A DNA stretch of 32,011 bases from Mucilaginibacter sp. MD40 (GTDB lineage Bacteria; Bacteroidota; Bacteroidia; Sphingobacteriales; Sphingobacteriaceae), in the NCBI RefSeq assembly GCF_002288635.1, contig NZ_NRSW01000001.1, forward strand, positions 25,050 to 57,060, read 5' to 3'. Under the pieces are notes generated by a model. That model made no database searches. It was given only the letters and a program-made list of their open reading frames with translations, and had not been told where the DNA came from. The position numbers were made by a program, and so were the translations under genes. Shown piece after piece: positions 25,725-32,011 of the stretch (positions are counted from its first letter, which is position 1; each line of letters opens with the position of its first letter).

Positions 25725-25770
25725 ATCTACGAAAAATGTCGTACATATTTGTACGAGGAAATTCGTAGAT
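25725..25770 (+). promoter_or_regulatory. Nested palindromic operator, probable BlaI-family site
   Basis: Two inverted repeats share one centre (between 25747 and 25748). The inner one is CGTACA-TATT-TGTACG (25740-25755). The outer one is ATCTACGAA (25725-25733) with TTCGTAGAT (25762-25770). The inner core TACA-N4-TGTA resembles the TACA/TGTA half-sites bound by BlaI/MecI repressors (known family knowledge), with a slightly wider spacer. Lying between the -7 box and the blaI start, it is placed for autorepression of the blaI-M56 pair. Confidence 0.75.
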
Positions 25771-25780
25771 TACTTGAGAG

Positions 25781-26158
25781 ATGGATTTAAAACCGACAGA
25801 AAGCGAACTGGAGATATTACAGATCATTTGGAAAAAAGGACAGTGCAGCGTACGTGATGTGCATGACGAACTGGCAAAAAGCAAAGATGCAGGTTATACT
25901 ACTACCCTTAAACTCATGCAAATTATGCATGATAAAGGTTTGGTAGAGCGCGATACCACATCAAAAACACATTTGTATAAAGCACTCATCACCCGCGAGC
26001 AGGCTCAGCAGGGCGCGCTGGACAAAATACTATCTACCGTTTTTAAGGGCTCCACTGCCGAATTGGTGATACAAGCCCTGGGCCAGCATCGGGCTTCGAA
26101 AGATGAGATAGATGCTATCAAGAACTTCCTCGATCAGTTTGAGGGGGGTGAGAAATAG
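25781..26158 (+). CDS. BlaI/MecI-family transcriptional repressor
   Basis: A 125-residue dimeric winged-helix repressor. The HTH region is LKPTESELEILQIIWKKGQCSVRDVHDEL (3-31), with the recognition helix in GYTTTLKLMQIMHDKGLVER (38-57) and the wing DTTSKTHLYKAL (58-69). The C-terminal part (70-125) is the dimerisation region, in which relatives are cut by the M56 partner. It probably represses its own promoter through the palindrome at 25725-25770 and is relieved by the M56 peptidase coded 227 nt downstream. Homologues exist in many Bacteroidota without beta-lactam resistance, so target genes need not be lactamases. Confidence 0.93.
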   Translation: MDLKPTESELEILQIIWKKGQCSVRDVHDELAKSKDAGYTTTLKLMQIMHDKGLVERDTTSKTHLYKALITREQAQQGALDKILSTVFKGSTAELVIQALGQHRASKDEIDAIKNFLDQFEGGEK

Positions 26159-26371
26159 GGATTAGTTAATTAGAGATTGGTTAATTGGGGATTAGTTAAT
26201 TGGAGATTAGTTAATTAGAGATTAGGCTAACAATTAGGTTTTAAAGTTTAGGATTTAGAATTCCCTTATTAGAATTTAGCTTTTAGCTTTTAGGATTTCC
26301 ATTATTAGAATTTAGAGTTTAGAGTTTAGTTTTTAGAATTTCCCTTATTAGGGTTTAGCTTTTAGAATTTC
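26159..26371 (+). repeat. Two blocks of direct word repeats between blaI and the M56 gene
   Basis: Block one (about 26160-26230) repeats words such as GATTAGTTAATTAGA and GATTGGTTAATTGGG four or five times. Block two (about 26236-26371) repeats TTAGAATTT/TTTAGCTTTTAG words; a unit of about 31 nt at 26255-26285 recurs almost unchanged at 26333-26364. No reading frame, hairpin or promoter is clear. The blocks separate two genes that normally form one operon. Confidence 0.8.
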
Positions 26372-26385
26372 AAAAAAATACTGTT

Positions 26386-28395
26386 ATGCAAAACATCCTT
26401 TACAACATAAGCCAGGTATTGGGCATTGCCATTGTGCATTCGCTTTGGCAGGGGCTTTTTATCTACTTTTTACTTAAGGTAGCTTTGCTGGCGGCTAACC
26501 GCTGGTTAACGGCTTCGCATAAATATTTATTGGCTGTAACTGCGCTGCTGGCTATCACAGCATGGTTTGGCTACACCCTGGTTAATGAAGTACTGGATTA
26601 TAACTGGCTTACCCAACCTACAACGCTGGCCAATATGCCGCACCTGATGGAATTGCCAAAGTCCTTCAGAAATGTTGATGCCAATACTGTACGCTACTAT
26701 TATACCATACAAAACTACATGCCTTACATAGCGGGCGCCTACGCGTTAGGCTTACTGCTTAACGTAGGTAAAGTTGTATTTGCCCATCGCCGTATAAAAG
26801 CCATTAAGCGTGGTATGAGCCTGGGCGTACAGCTGCAATCGCAGATCAGCCGTTTCGCGGCTAAATTCGAAATCGCTAAAAAAGTACAGGTGGGTTTTAG
26901 CGCCCTTGTTGATGTGCCCTGCATTGCGGGTTATCTGAAACCGGTGATACTGCTGCCTGTAACACTTTCTACATACCTGGAGGCCGACGAAATTGAGGCC
27001 ATCCTATTACACGAGCTTGCACATATTAAACGTAACGACTACCTGGTGAACCTGCTGCAGCAGGTAATTGCCACGCTGTTGTTCTTTAATCCCTGTGTAT
27101 TGTTGATCAACAAAATAATTGGCGAAGAACGCGAGAACGCATGTGACGACATGGTAGTGAACGCAACCGCTACGCCGGTTATATACGCTAAGGCTTTGTT
27201 TAAGCTTGAACAGAGCCGCCAAAACCAGTTACAGTTAGCGCTGGCGGTAACAGGTAAAAAGTACCATTTGTTAAACCGTATTGAACGTATCATGAAAACT
27301 AAAAAACAAATCCCGAGCATTAGGCCAACATTAGTGGCTATGCTTATATTAACCGTTAGCGCTTGTAGTTTAGCGCTGTTAAAACCAGAGATAGCACAAG
27401 GTAAAGTTTCAGTAAAAGCCCTGGTGCCTGCCATTAAAACCATCATTACCGGAGATACCATCCCGGCAAAGCAGCCTGCGAAAGTTGCTAAAAACGTTAA
27501 AAGAAAAGCGGCTGCCCGTGCCCGCTCATGGGATAACCACTACATTGATGGCGTACGCTACAATGGTTTTAAAGATGCGGAGCTTGAAAGGCTAAGCAAA
27601 GAAGTAGAGAAACGTGGTGAGGCTATTGGCAAATACTACGACAGCCCTGATTTTAAAGCGCAAAGCGCGCAACTGGAAAAGTTAGGTGCCGAAATGTCTG
27701 CCTATTACGAAAGTGATGCTGTTAAACAATCGCTTAAAGCACAGGAGCTTGCGGCCGCCGACTACGGAAAGATCTGGGAAGGCAAAGGCAATGAAATGGA
27801 AAAACTGGGCAGCCGCATGGGCGCCATTGGCGATAAGATGGGTAAATACTATGATTCAAAAGAGTTTAAAGCCCTTAACGCCCGCATCGCCAAGAAATAC
27901 AATATTGACCTGGACGCCATGCACAGTTACCAGGAAAAAGACTGGGACCCCAATTACCGCAAATACAAAGAGGAATTGGAAAAGAATATCCCGGCTAATG
28001 TGAAAGACCTGAGCACGCAAATGAAGGAGCTTGGCGATCAAATGAAAACCATTAGCAACGATCCGGAAATGGTTAAACGCCAGAAAGCCATGAAAGAAGC
28101 CGGTGAGCGCATGCGCGCCGCTTACGCCGGTAAGGACATGAAAGCTACCGAGGCCAAAATGCGCCAGTTGAGTAAGCAAATGAGCGCCATTACCAACAGC
28201 CCTCAAATCCGCGATGAACAAAGAGCGCTTAAAGATGCTACCAAAAGGTTAAATGATTACACCTCGAGCCCTGCATTCCGTAAGAAACTGGCGGCTTACC
28301 GTGCGGCACATCCCGATGCCGACCTGCCTGAAGTTAAACTGGACGACGACCTTAGAATTGATGATGAGCCGGTTAAGCAAGCAGATGCTGAATAG
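26386..28395 (+). CDS. BlaR1-like M56-family membrane metallopeptidase with repetitive C-terminal tail
   Basis: A 669-residue membrane zinc protease. Helices lie at about 9-31, 46-66, 112-133 and 222-244, with the M56 catalytic motif HELAH (209-213) and the third-ligand region EERENACDD (247-255); a further helix is at about 311-332. Family members cut the BlaI partner after sensing a signal. The usual penicillin-binding sensor domain is absent. Instead residues about 375-669 form a charged, helix-prone tail with repeated motifs: GKYYDSPDFKAQ, SAYYESDAVKQS and GKYYDSKEFKAL, then QMKTISNDPEMVKRQ, QMSAITNSPQIRDEQ and LNDYTSSPAFRKKL. It is therefore unlikely to sense beta-lactams directly. The last codons overlap an inverted repeat. 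Confidence 0.9.
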   Translation: MQNILYNISQVLGIAIVHSLWQGLFIYFLLKVALLAANRWLTASHKYLLAVTALLAITAWFGYTLVNEVLDYNWLTQPTTLANMPHLMELPKSFRNVDANTVRYYYTIQNYMPYIAGAYALGLLLNVGKVVFAHRRIKAIKRGMSLGVQLQSQISRFAAKFEIAKKVQVGFSALVDVPCIAGYLKPVILLPVTLSTYLEADEIEAILLHELAHIKRNDYLVNLLQQVIATLLFFNPCVLLINKIIGEERENACDDMVVNATATPVIYAKALFKLEQSRQNQLQLALAVTGKKYHLLNRIERIMKTKKQIPSIRPTLVAMLILTVSACSLALLKPEIAQGKVSVKALVPAIKTIITGDTIPAKQPAKVAKNVKRKAAARARSWDNHYIDGVRYNGFKDAELERLSKEVEKRGEAIGKYYDSPDFKAQSAQLEKLGAEMSAYYESDAVKQSLKAQELAAADYGKIWEGKGNEMEKLGSRMGAIGDKMGKYYDSKEFKALNARIAKKYNIDLDAMHSYQEKDWDPNYRKYKEELEKNIPANVKDLSTQMKELGDQMKTISNDPEMVKRQKAMKEAGERMRAAYAGKDMKATEAKMRQLSKQMSAITNSPQIRDEQRALKDATKRLNDYTSSPAFRKKLAAYRAAHPDADLPEVKLDDDLRIDDEPVKQADAE

Positions 28396-28503
28396 TGAGT
28401 AGTGATTGGTGAGTAGTTTATTGGTTATTGGCCAGTAGTGAGTGGTTGGTTTTATTGATTGGTAACTGATCAGCAACTATTCACTACTCACTACTCACTA
28501 TTC
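28390..28503. repeat. Inverted word repeat after the M56 gene
   Basis: A perfect 16-bp inverted pair, gaatagtgagtagtga (28390-28405) and its complement (28488-28503), with further GTGAGTAG-like words on both arms and TTGGTTATTGG-like words between them. The left arm overlaps the last two codons of the M56 gene. Same architecture as the repeat at 12618-12721, but with different words. Confidence 0.75.
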
Positions 28504-28541
28504 ACAACTCTCCACCTAATCCCAATAAAATTAGTAATTTA

Positions 28542-28570
28542 GTATCCTCATAAAAGGGGATACTTTTTTT
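28542..28570 (+). terminator. Terminator-like hairpin directly before the recN start codon
   Basis: An 8-bp stem (one G-T pair) GTATCCTC (28542-28549) with GGGGATAC (28556-28563), loop ATAAAA, then T7 ending one base before the recN ATG. It may end transcription from the M56 gene, or act as an attenuator in the recN leader. A 7/8 -7 box (TAATTTAG, 28535-28542) overlaps its left edge, in which case recN transcription would begin within the hairpin. Confidence 0.6.
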
Positions 28571-30292
28571 ATGCTTCAAAGGCTAACCATTCAAAACTAC
28601 GCGCTGATAGATAACCTGGAGATCAATTTTGATAAGGGTTTGAACATATTAACGGGCGAAACCGGTGCCGGTAAATCTATCATTTTGGGTGCGCTATCGC
28701 TGATATTGGGTCAGCGCGCGGAGAGTCGTTACTTTTTTAATCAGCAGAAAAAGTGTGTGATAGAGGGGGCCTTTAAAATTGAAGGATTTCATCTTGCCGA
28801 TTTTTTTGAGGATAACGACCTCGACCACGAAAGTGAAACGGTACTGCGCCGCGAAATATCGGCCGATGGCAAATCGCGCGCTTTTGTGAATGATACGCCG
28901 GTTAACCTGAATACGCTAAAGCAGCTTGGCGAAAAACTGATCGACATCCACTCCCAGCATGCCACCCGCGAGATAAACGACCCGGAGTTTCAGCTATTGG
29001 TGGTGGATGGCGTTGCCGGCCATACCGATCTGTTAAATGATTATCGCGCTAAATATCGCGCGTATCGCAAGTCGTTAAGCCGTTTGCAGCAACTCATTGA
29101 GGAGAACGACAAGGCTAAAGCCGACCTGGATTATTACCAGTTCCAGTTTGATGAATTGGAGAAAGCCGCCTTAGCCGAAGATGAGCAGGACGGCCTGGAA
29201 AAAGAACTGGCTACTCTTAACAACGCCGAGGAAATAAAACGCAACCTGTTGGGCGCACACTATCTAATGCATGAAGGGGAAACTTCGGCTATTATCCAGT
29301 TACGCGAGGCTGGCCAGCAGCTTAACGGTATTGAAAAATACAATACCGAAGTAGAAGCTTTAAACGAGCGCTTAAAAAGCACGTTGATAGAGCTGAAAGA
29401 TATAGCGGCCGAATTAGAGAATATTGAACAGAAAACCTTTACCGACGAAGCCCGTGCCGAAGAGGTGAATACCCGTTTAAGCCTCATTTACAACCTGCAA
29501 AAAAAGCATCGCGTAAGCACCAACCAGGAACTTTTAGCTATCCAAAACGACCTGTTTGACAAGATACAGCAGGCCGTATTTGGCGACGAGGCGGTGGAGA
29601 AACTGCAGCAGGAAATCAACTCAGCCAGGCAGGAACTTGAGCATTTGGCTACACAACTATCCGTCAACCGTAAAAAAGCCATACCGGTTATTCAGGATAA
29701 AGTATTGGCTACCCTTGCTGAAATGGGCATGGGGAATTCGGCGTTAACGATAGAGCAGGAAGTCGCGAAGTCAGAAAGTCCGGAAGTCGGAAAGAAAAAT
29801 TTTTCTGCGGACTTACGCTCTCACGGACTTACAGACCATCTTACTAAAAACGGTATAGACGCTATCCGTTTCATGTTTTCGGCTAATAAGGGCCATGCGC
29901 TGGCCGATATGAGCAAGGTGGCATCGGGCGGTGAGTTAAGCCGCTTAATGTTGAGCATTAAATCCATCATTGCCGAATACACCGCTTTGCCCACCATCAT
30001 TTTTGATGAGATAGATACCGGTGTAAGTGGCGAAGTGGCTAACAAGGTAGGCCTGGTGATGGAACGCCTGTCGCAAAACCTGCAGGTGATCACCATAACC
30101 CACCTGCCGCAAATAGCCGGCAAAGGCAGCAGCCATTATTTTGTTTACAAGGATAACAGCACAGAGGTAACCGTTACCCGTATCAAGAAGCTTAGCAATG
30201 ATGAACGTGTAACCGAAATAGCCAAAATGCTCAGCGGCGATAACCCGGGAGAAAGCGCGTTGCAAAATGCAAGGGAACTGCTAAGTTATTAA
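28571..30292 (+). CDS. recN: DNA repair protein RecN
   Basis: SMC-like ATPase of double-strand break repair. The 573-residue protein has Walker A TGETGAGKS (28-36), DIHSQHATREI near 125-135, a central coiled coil (about 155-375), the ABC signature ASGGELSR (451-458), Walker B TIIFDEIDTGVSG (475-487) and ITHLPQIAGKG (509-519). Residues about 397-423 are an insertion coded by a palindromic word repeat between the coiled coil and the C-terminal ATPase lobe; the frame is kept. Its stop overlaps the ATG of the next gene (TAATG). Confidence 0.96.
   Translation: MLQRLTIQNYALIDNLEINFDKGLNILTGETGAGKSIILGALSLILGQRAESRYFFNQQKKCVIEGAFKIEGFHLADFFEDNDLDHESETVLRREISADGKSRAFVNDTPVNLNTLKQLGEKLIDIHSQHATREINDPEFQLLVVDGVAGHTDLLNDYRAKYRAYRKSLSRLQQLIEENDKAKADLDYYQFQFDELEKAALAEDEQDGLEKELATLNNAEEIKRNLLGAHYLMHEGETSAIIQLREAGQQLNGIEKYNTEVEALNERLKSTLIELKDIAAELENIEQKTFTDEARAEEVNTRLSLIYNLQKKHRVSTNQELLAIQNDLFDKIQQAVFGDEAVEKLQQEINSARQELEHLATQLSVNRKKAIPVIQDKVLATLAEMGMGNSALTIEQEVAKSESPEVGKKNFSADLRSHGLTDHLTKNGIDAIRFMFSANKGHALADMSKVASGGELSRLMLSIKSIIAEYTALPTIIFDEIDTGVSGEVANKVGLVMERLSQNLQVITITHLPQIAGKGSSHYFVYKDNSTEVTVTRIKKLSNDERVTEIAKMLSGDNPGESALQNARELLSY
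29759..29836 (+). repeat. Palindromic word repeat inserted in frame within recN
   Basis: Words GAAGTCGCG, GAAGTCAGA, AAGTCCG, GAAGTCGGA on the left arm face GCGGACTTAC and ACGGACTTACAGAC on the right arm, around the centre AAAAATTTTT. The arms are imperfectly complementary, so RNA or single-stranded DNA could fold into a long hairpin. The stretch codes for residues 397-422 (EVAKSESPEVGKKNFSADLR and following), which fit no conserved RecN block. Confidence 0.7.
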
Positions 30293-31079
30293 TGATGAAA
30301 AGCATAGTAGTGTTTTTGTTAGCCATGTTTGCCGCGGTTAGCGGCTACGCACAATATATTACAACCGCTAAAAAGAACGAGTATAAACTATACGACAAGA
30401 CACTATTCATCTTAAAGCTATAGTGCGTGATGCGGCAGGAAAACCTGTTCCCTACCTTAAGTTTACATCAAGGAACGCCAACGCCACTTTTGCCGGCTAT
30501 AACATTTATACCAGCACAGATACAAACGGAAGGTTCGAACTAAACGGAGCTTTGTTTAGAGACACGCTTGTATATTATTGGAACGGCGAGCGGCATAGTA
30601 TAATTAATAAAGGCAGCAGGTTTATAATGGTAGACCTTCCGTTGACACAAATGAGCAATCCTTTGCAGGATAGCATCCGTGTTACAGCAACCAGGATACA
30701 TAAAAAGCATATCCCTGAGTTTAAAGTGATCACAAATGCTGATGTGCTTGATTGGTATGGCGTAACAGGCGATAGACCTATTTACCTTCCTGCCGAACCC
30801 AAACTTAACTATTACAGCGATATAAAAAAGACTATAATTTATCCTAAACAGGCAATTGAAAACAATATCGAGGGTGATGTTGAGGTCAGCTTCACCGTTG
30901 AAAAAAACGGTAAACTATCTAACTTTCAAGTGCTAAAAGGAATAGGTTACGGATGCGAAGAGGCGGTAATAAAAGCGCTAATTAATGGCCCCTTCTGGAA
31001 AAGACCTGCCATTTTAAACGGAAGGCCGCAACCTTCCAAAAGAAAAATTACCATAGGTTTTTATTTGAATGATAAATAG
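30292..31079 (+). pseudogene. TonB C-terminal-domain protein split by a -1 frameshift
   Basis: The ATG at 30292 (overlapping the recN stop) opens a 43-codon frame with a clear signal peptide (MMKSIVVFLLAMFAAVSGYAQ) that ends at TAG 30421-30423. The rest of the protein continues in the -1 frame: HLKAIVRDAAGKPVPYL and onward to 31079. A stop in that frame at 30384-30386 places the break between about 30387 and 30421. The body has a carboxypeptidase-regulatory-like beta domain (KPVPYLKFTS to MVDLPL) and a TonB C-terminal domain (YPKQAIENNIEGDVEVSFTV, then GCEEAVIKAL). Sequencing error, recent inactivation and recoding are all possible. A GTG at 30423 could start only an unexported product. Confidence 0.75.
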
Positions 31080-31167
31080 CAACCCCTTGGTTAAGTATGT
31101 TGGCTGCCCCACTGTAAACTGCAAACTAATTTTATAACTTTACAGCTTCAAACCAAACTTAAAATAG

Positions 31168-31980
31168 ATGGCTTACAATTTATTAAAGGGCAAAAAAGGT
31201 ATCATATTTGGCGCGCTTAATGAGCAGTCGATCGCGTGGAAGGTAGCGCAACGTTGCCACGAAGAAGGCGCTGAAATAGTTTTAACCAACTCTCCGCTGG
31301 CTTTGCGCATGGGTGAGTTAAACAAACTTGCCGAAGAATGCAACGCACCGGTTATCCCGGCTGATGTTACCAGCACCGAAGATATTAACAACCTGTTTAC
31401 TAAAACGCTGGAGCATTTTGGCGGCGGTGTTGATTTTATATTGCACTCTATAGGCATGAGCTTAAACGTACGTAAAGGTTTAACCTATGCCGAAAACAAC
31501 TACGAATTTACCCACAAGGGTTTAGATATATCAGCATTAAGCTTTCACCGTGTGCTGCAAACCGCCATGAAAATGGATGCCATTAACGAGTGGGGTTCTG
31601 TGTTGGCACTAACTTATATTGCTGCTCAACGCGTATTCCCCGACTATAATGATATGGCCGATAACAAAGCCTACCTGGAAAGTATAGCCCGTAACTTTGG
31701 TTACCAGTATGGTGTTAAAAAGCACGTACGCATCAACACGGTATCGCAATCGCCAACCCGTACTACCGCGGGCAGCGGCGTAAAAGGTTTTGACGGCTTT
31801 ATCAATTATGCCGAAAAAATGAGCCCGCTGGGTAACGCTGACGCTAACCAATGTGCCGACTACTGCGTAACCCTGTTTAGCGACCTTACCCGCATGGTAA
31901 CTATGCAGAATTTATTCCACGATGGTGGTTTCTCATTTACCGGCGTAACCCAGGCGGTTATTGAACAAATGGAGAAATAA
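31168..31980 (+). CDS. fabI: Enoyl-[acyl-carrier-protein] reductase (NADH)
   Basis: Last reductive step of fatty-acid elongation in the cytoplasm. The 270-residue protein has the FabI-type cofactor loop GIIFGALNEQSIAW (11-24), DVTSTEDI (66-73), LHSIGMS (92-98), the catalytic Y150 and Y160 with K167 in LTYIAAQRVFPDYNDMADNKAYLE, and SQSPTRTTAGSGVKGF near 209-224, where other FabI proteins have SAGPIRT. It is full length. A 7/8 -7 box (TAACTTTA, 31135-31142) precedes the ATG by 25 nt, so the gene is probably transcribed separately from recN. The last 31 bases of the window after it hold nothing recognisable. Confidence 0.96.
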   Translation: MAYNLLKGKKGIIFGALNEQSIAWKVAQRCHEEGAEIVLTNSPLALRMGELNKLAEECNAPVIPADVTSTEDINNLFTKTLEHFGGGVDFILHSIGMSLNVRKGLTYAENNYEFTHKGLDISALSFHRVLQTAMKMDAINEWGSVLALTYIAAQRVFPDYNDMADNKAYLESIARNFGYQYGVKKHVRINTVSQSPTRTTAGSGVKGFDGFINYAEKMSPLGNADANQCADYCVTLFSDLTRMVTMQNLFHDGGFSFTGVTQAVIEQMEK

Positions 31981-32011
31981 ACCTTACAGGTTATATATAA
32001 AACAAGAAAAG

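Noticed and set aside
26159..26371. CRISPR array or conventional tandem repeat
   Set aside because: The words are degenerate, of unequal length and without regular unique spacers; no cas genes are present.
24812..28395. A beta-lactam resistance module (MBL-fold enzyme plus BlaI/BlaR1)
   Set aside because: The MBL-fold protein has no signal peptide, is oriented away with its own promoter, and the M56 protein lacks a penicillin-binding sensor.

Overview
The window looks like a chromosomal segment of a pigmented Bacteroidota, most likely Sphingobacteriaceae (Mucilaginibacter/Pedobacter type). This is inferred from protein character, from Bacteroidota-type promoters (-7 box TAnnTTTG; seven exact copies sit just upstream of start codons), from the scarcity of Shine-Dalgarno sequences, and from low-complexity 'word' repeats between genes. 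No rRNA, tRNA, insertion sequence, prophage or CRISPR array was seen.

Layout. (1) 79-6055, minus strand: a carotenoid-modification cluster. In transcription order it holds an alpha/beta hydrolase, two paralogous PlsC-type acyltransferases, a GT2 glycosyltransferase, a CruF-type carotenoid hydratase, then IspH, a small WG-repeat lipoprotein and a CrtW-type ketolase. Together these could make an acylated, glycosylated ketocarotenoid of the salinixanthin type (inference). (2) 6120-7334, minus: WaaA (Kdo transferase, lipid A core). (3) 7398-12588, plus: a nucleotide-sugar/exopolysaccharide operon (UDP-glucose dehydrogenase, UDP-glucuronate decarboxylase, GalE, RfbB, CpsB/YwqE-type PHP tyrosine phosphatase), ended by a very strong terminator inside a larger inverted repeat. 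(4) 12753-17551: MacB/FtsX permease, TlpA-like thioredoxin, IscA/ErpA-type Fe-S carrier, a small membrane protein and the catalytic subunit of a B12-dependent acyl-CoA mutase. (5) 17878-24231: DnaA, a divergent CE4-type deacetylase-like protein, PdxJ and glycine dehydrogenase GcvP. (6) 24399-28395: a stand-alone receiver protein, a metallo-beta-lactamase-fold hydrolase, and a BlaI/M56 (BlaR1-like) regulatory pair with a clear dyad operator. (7) 28571-31980: RecN, a TonB-C-domain protein broken by a frameshift, and FabI.

Most genes are ordinary housekeeping. The unusual content is: the cruF-GT-acyltransferase-acyltransferase-hydrolase linkage next to a ketolase; word-like repeats between genes that also appear in frame inside recN and probably waaA; a nested, perfectly concentric palindrome at the blaI promoter; a repetitive charged C-terminal tail on the M56 protein in place of a penicillin sensor; and the -1 frameshift between signal peptide and body of the TonB-like gene. 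Several start codons were corrected using -7 boxes, signal peptides or overlaps. All calls rest on reading the sequence; no database search was run.
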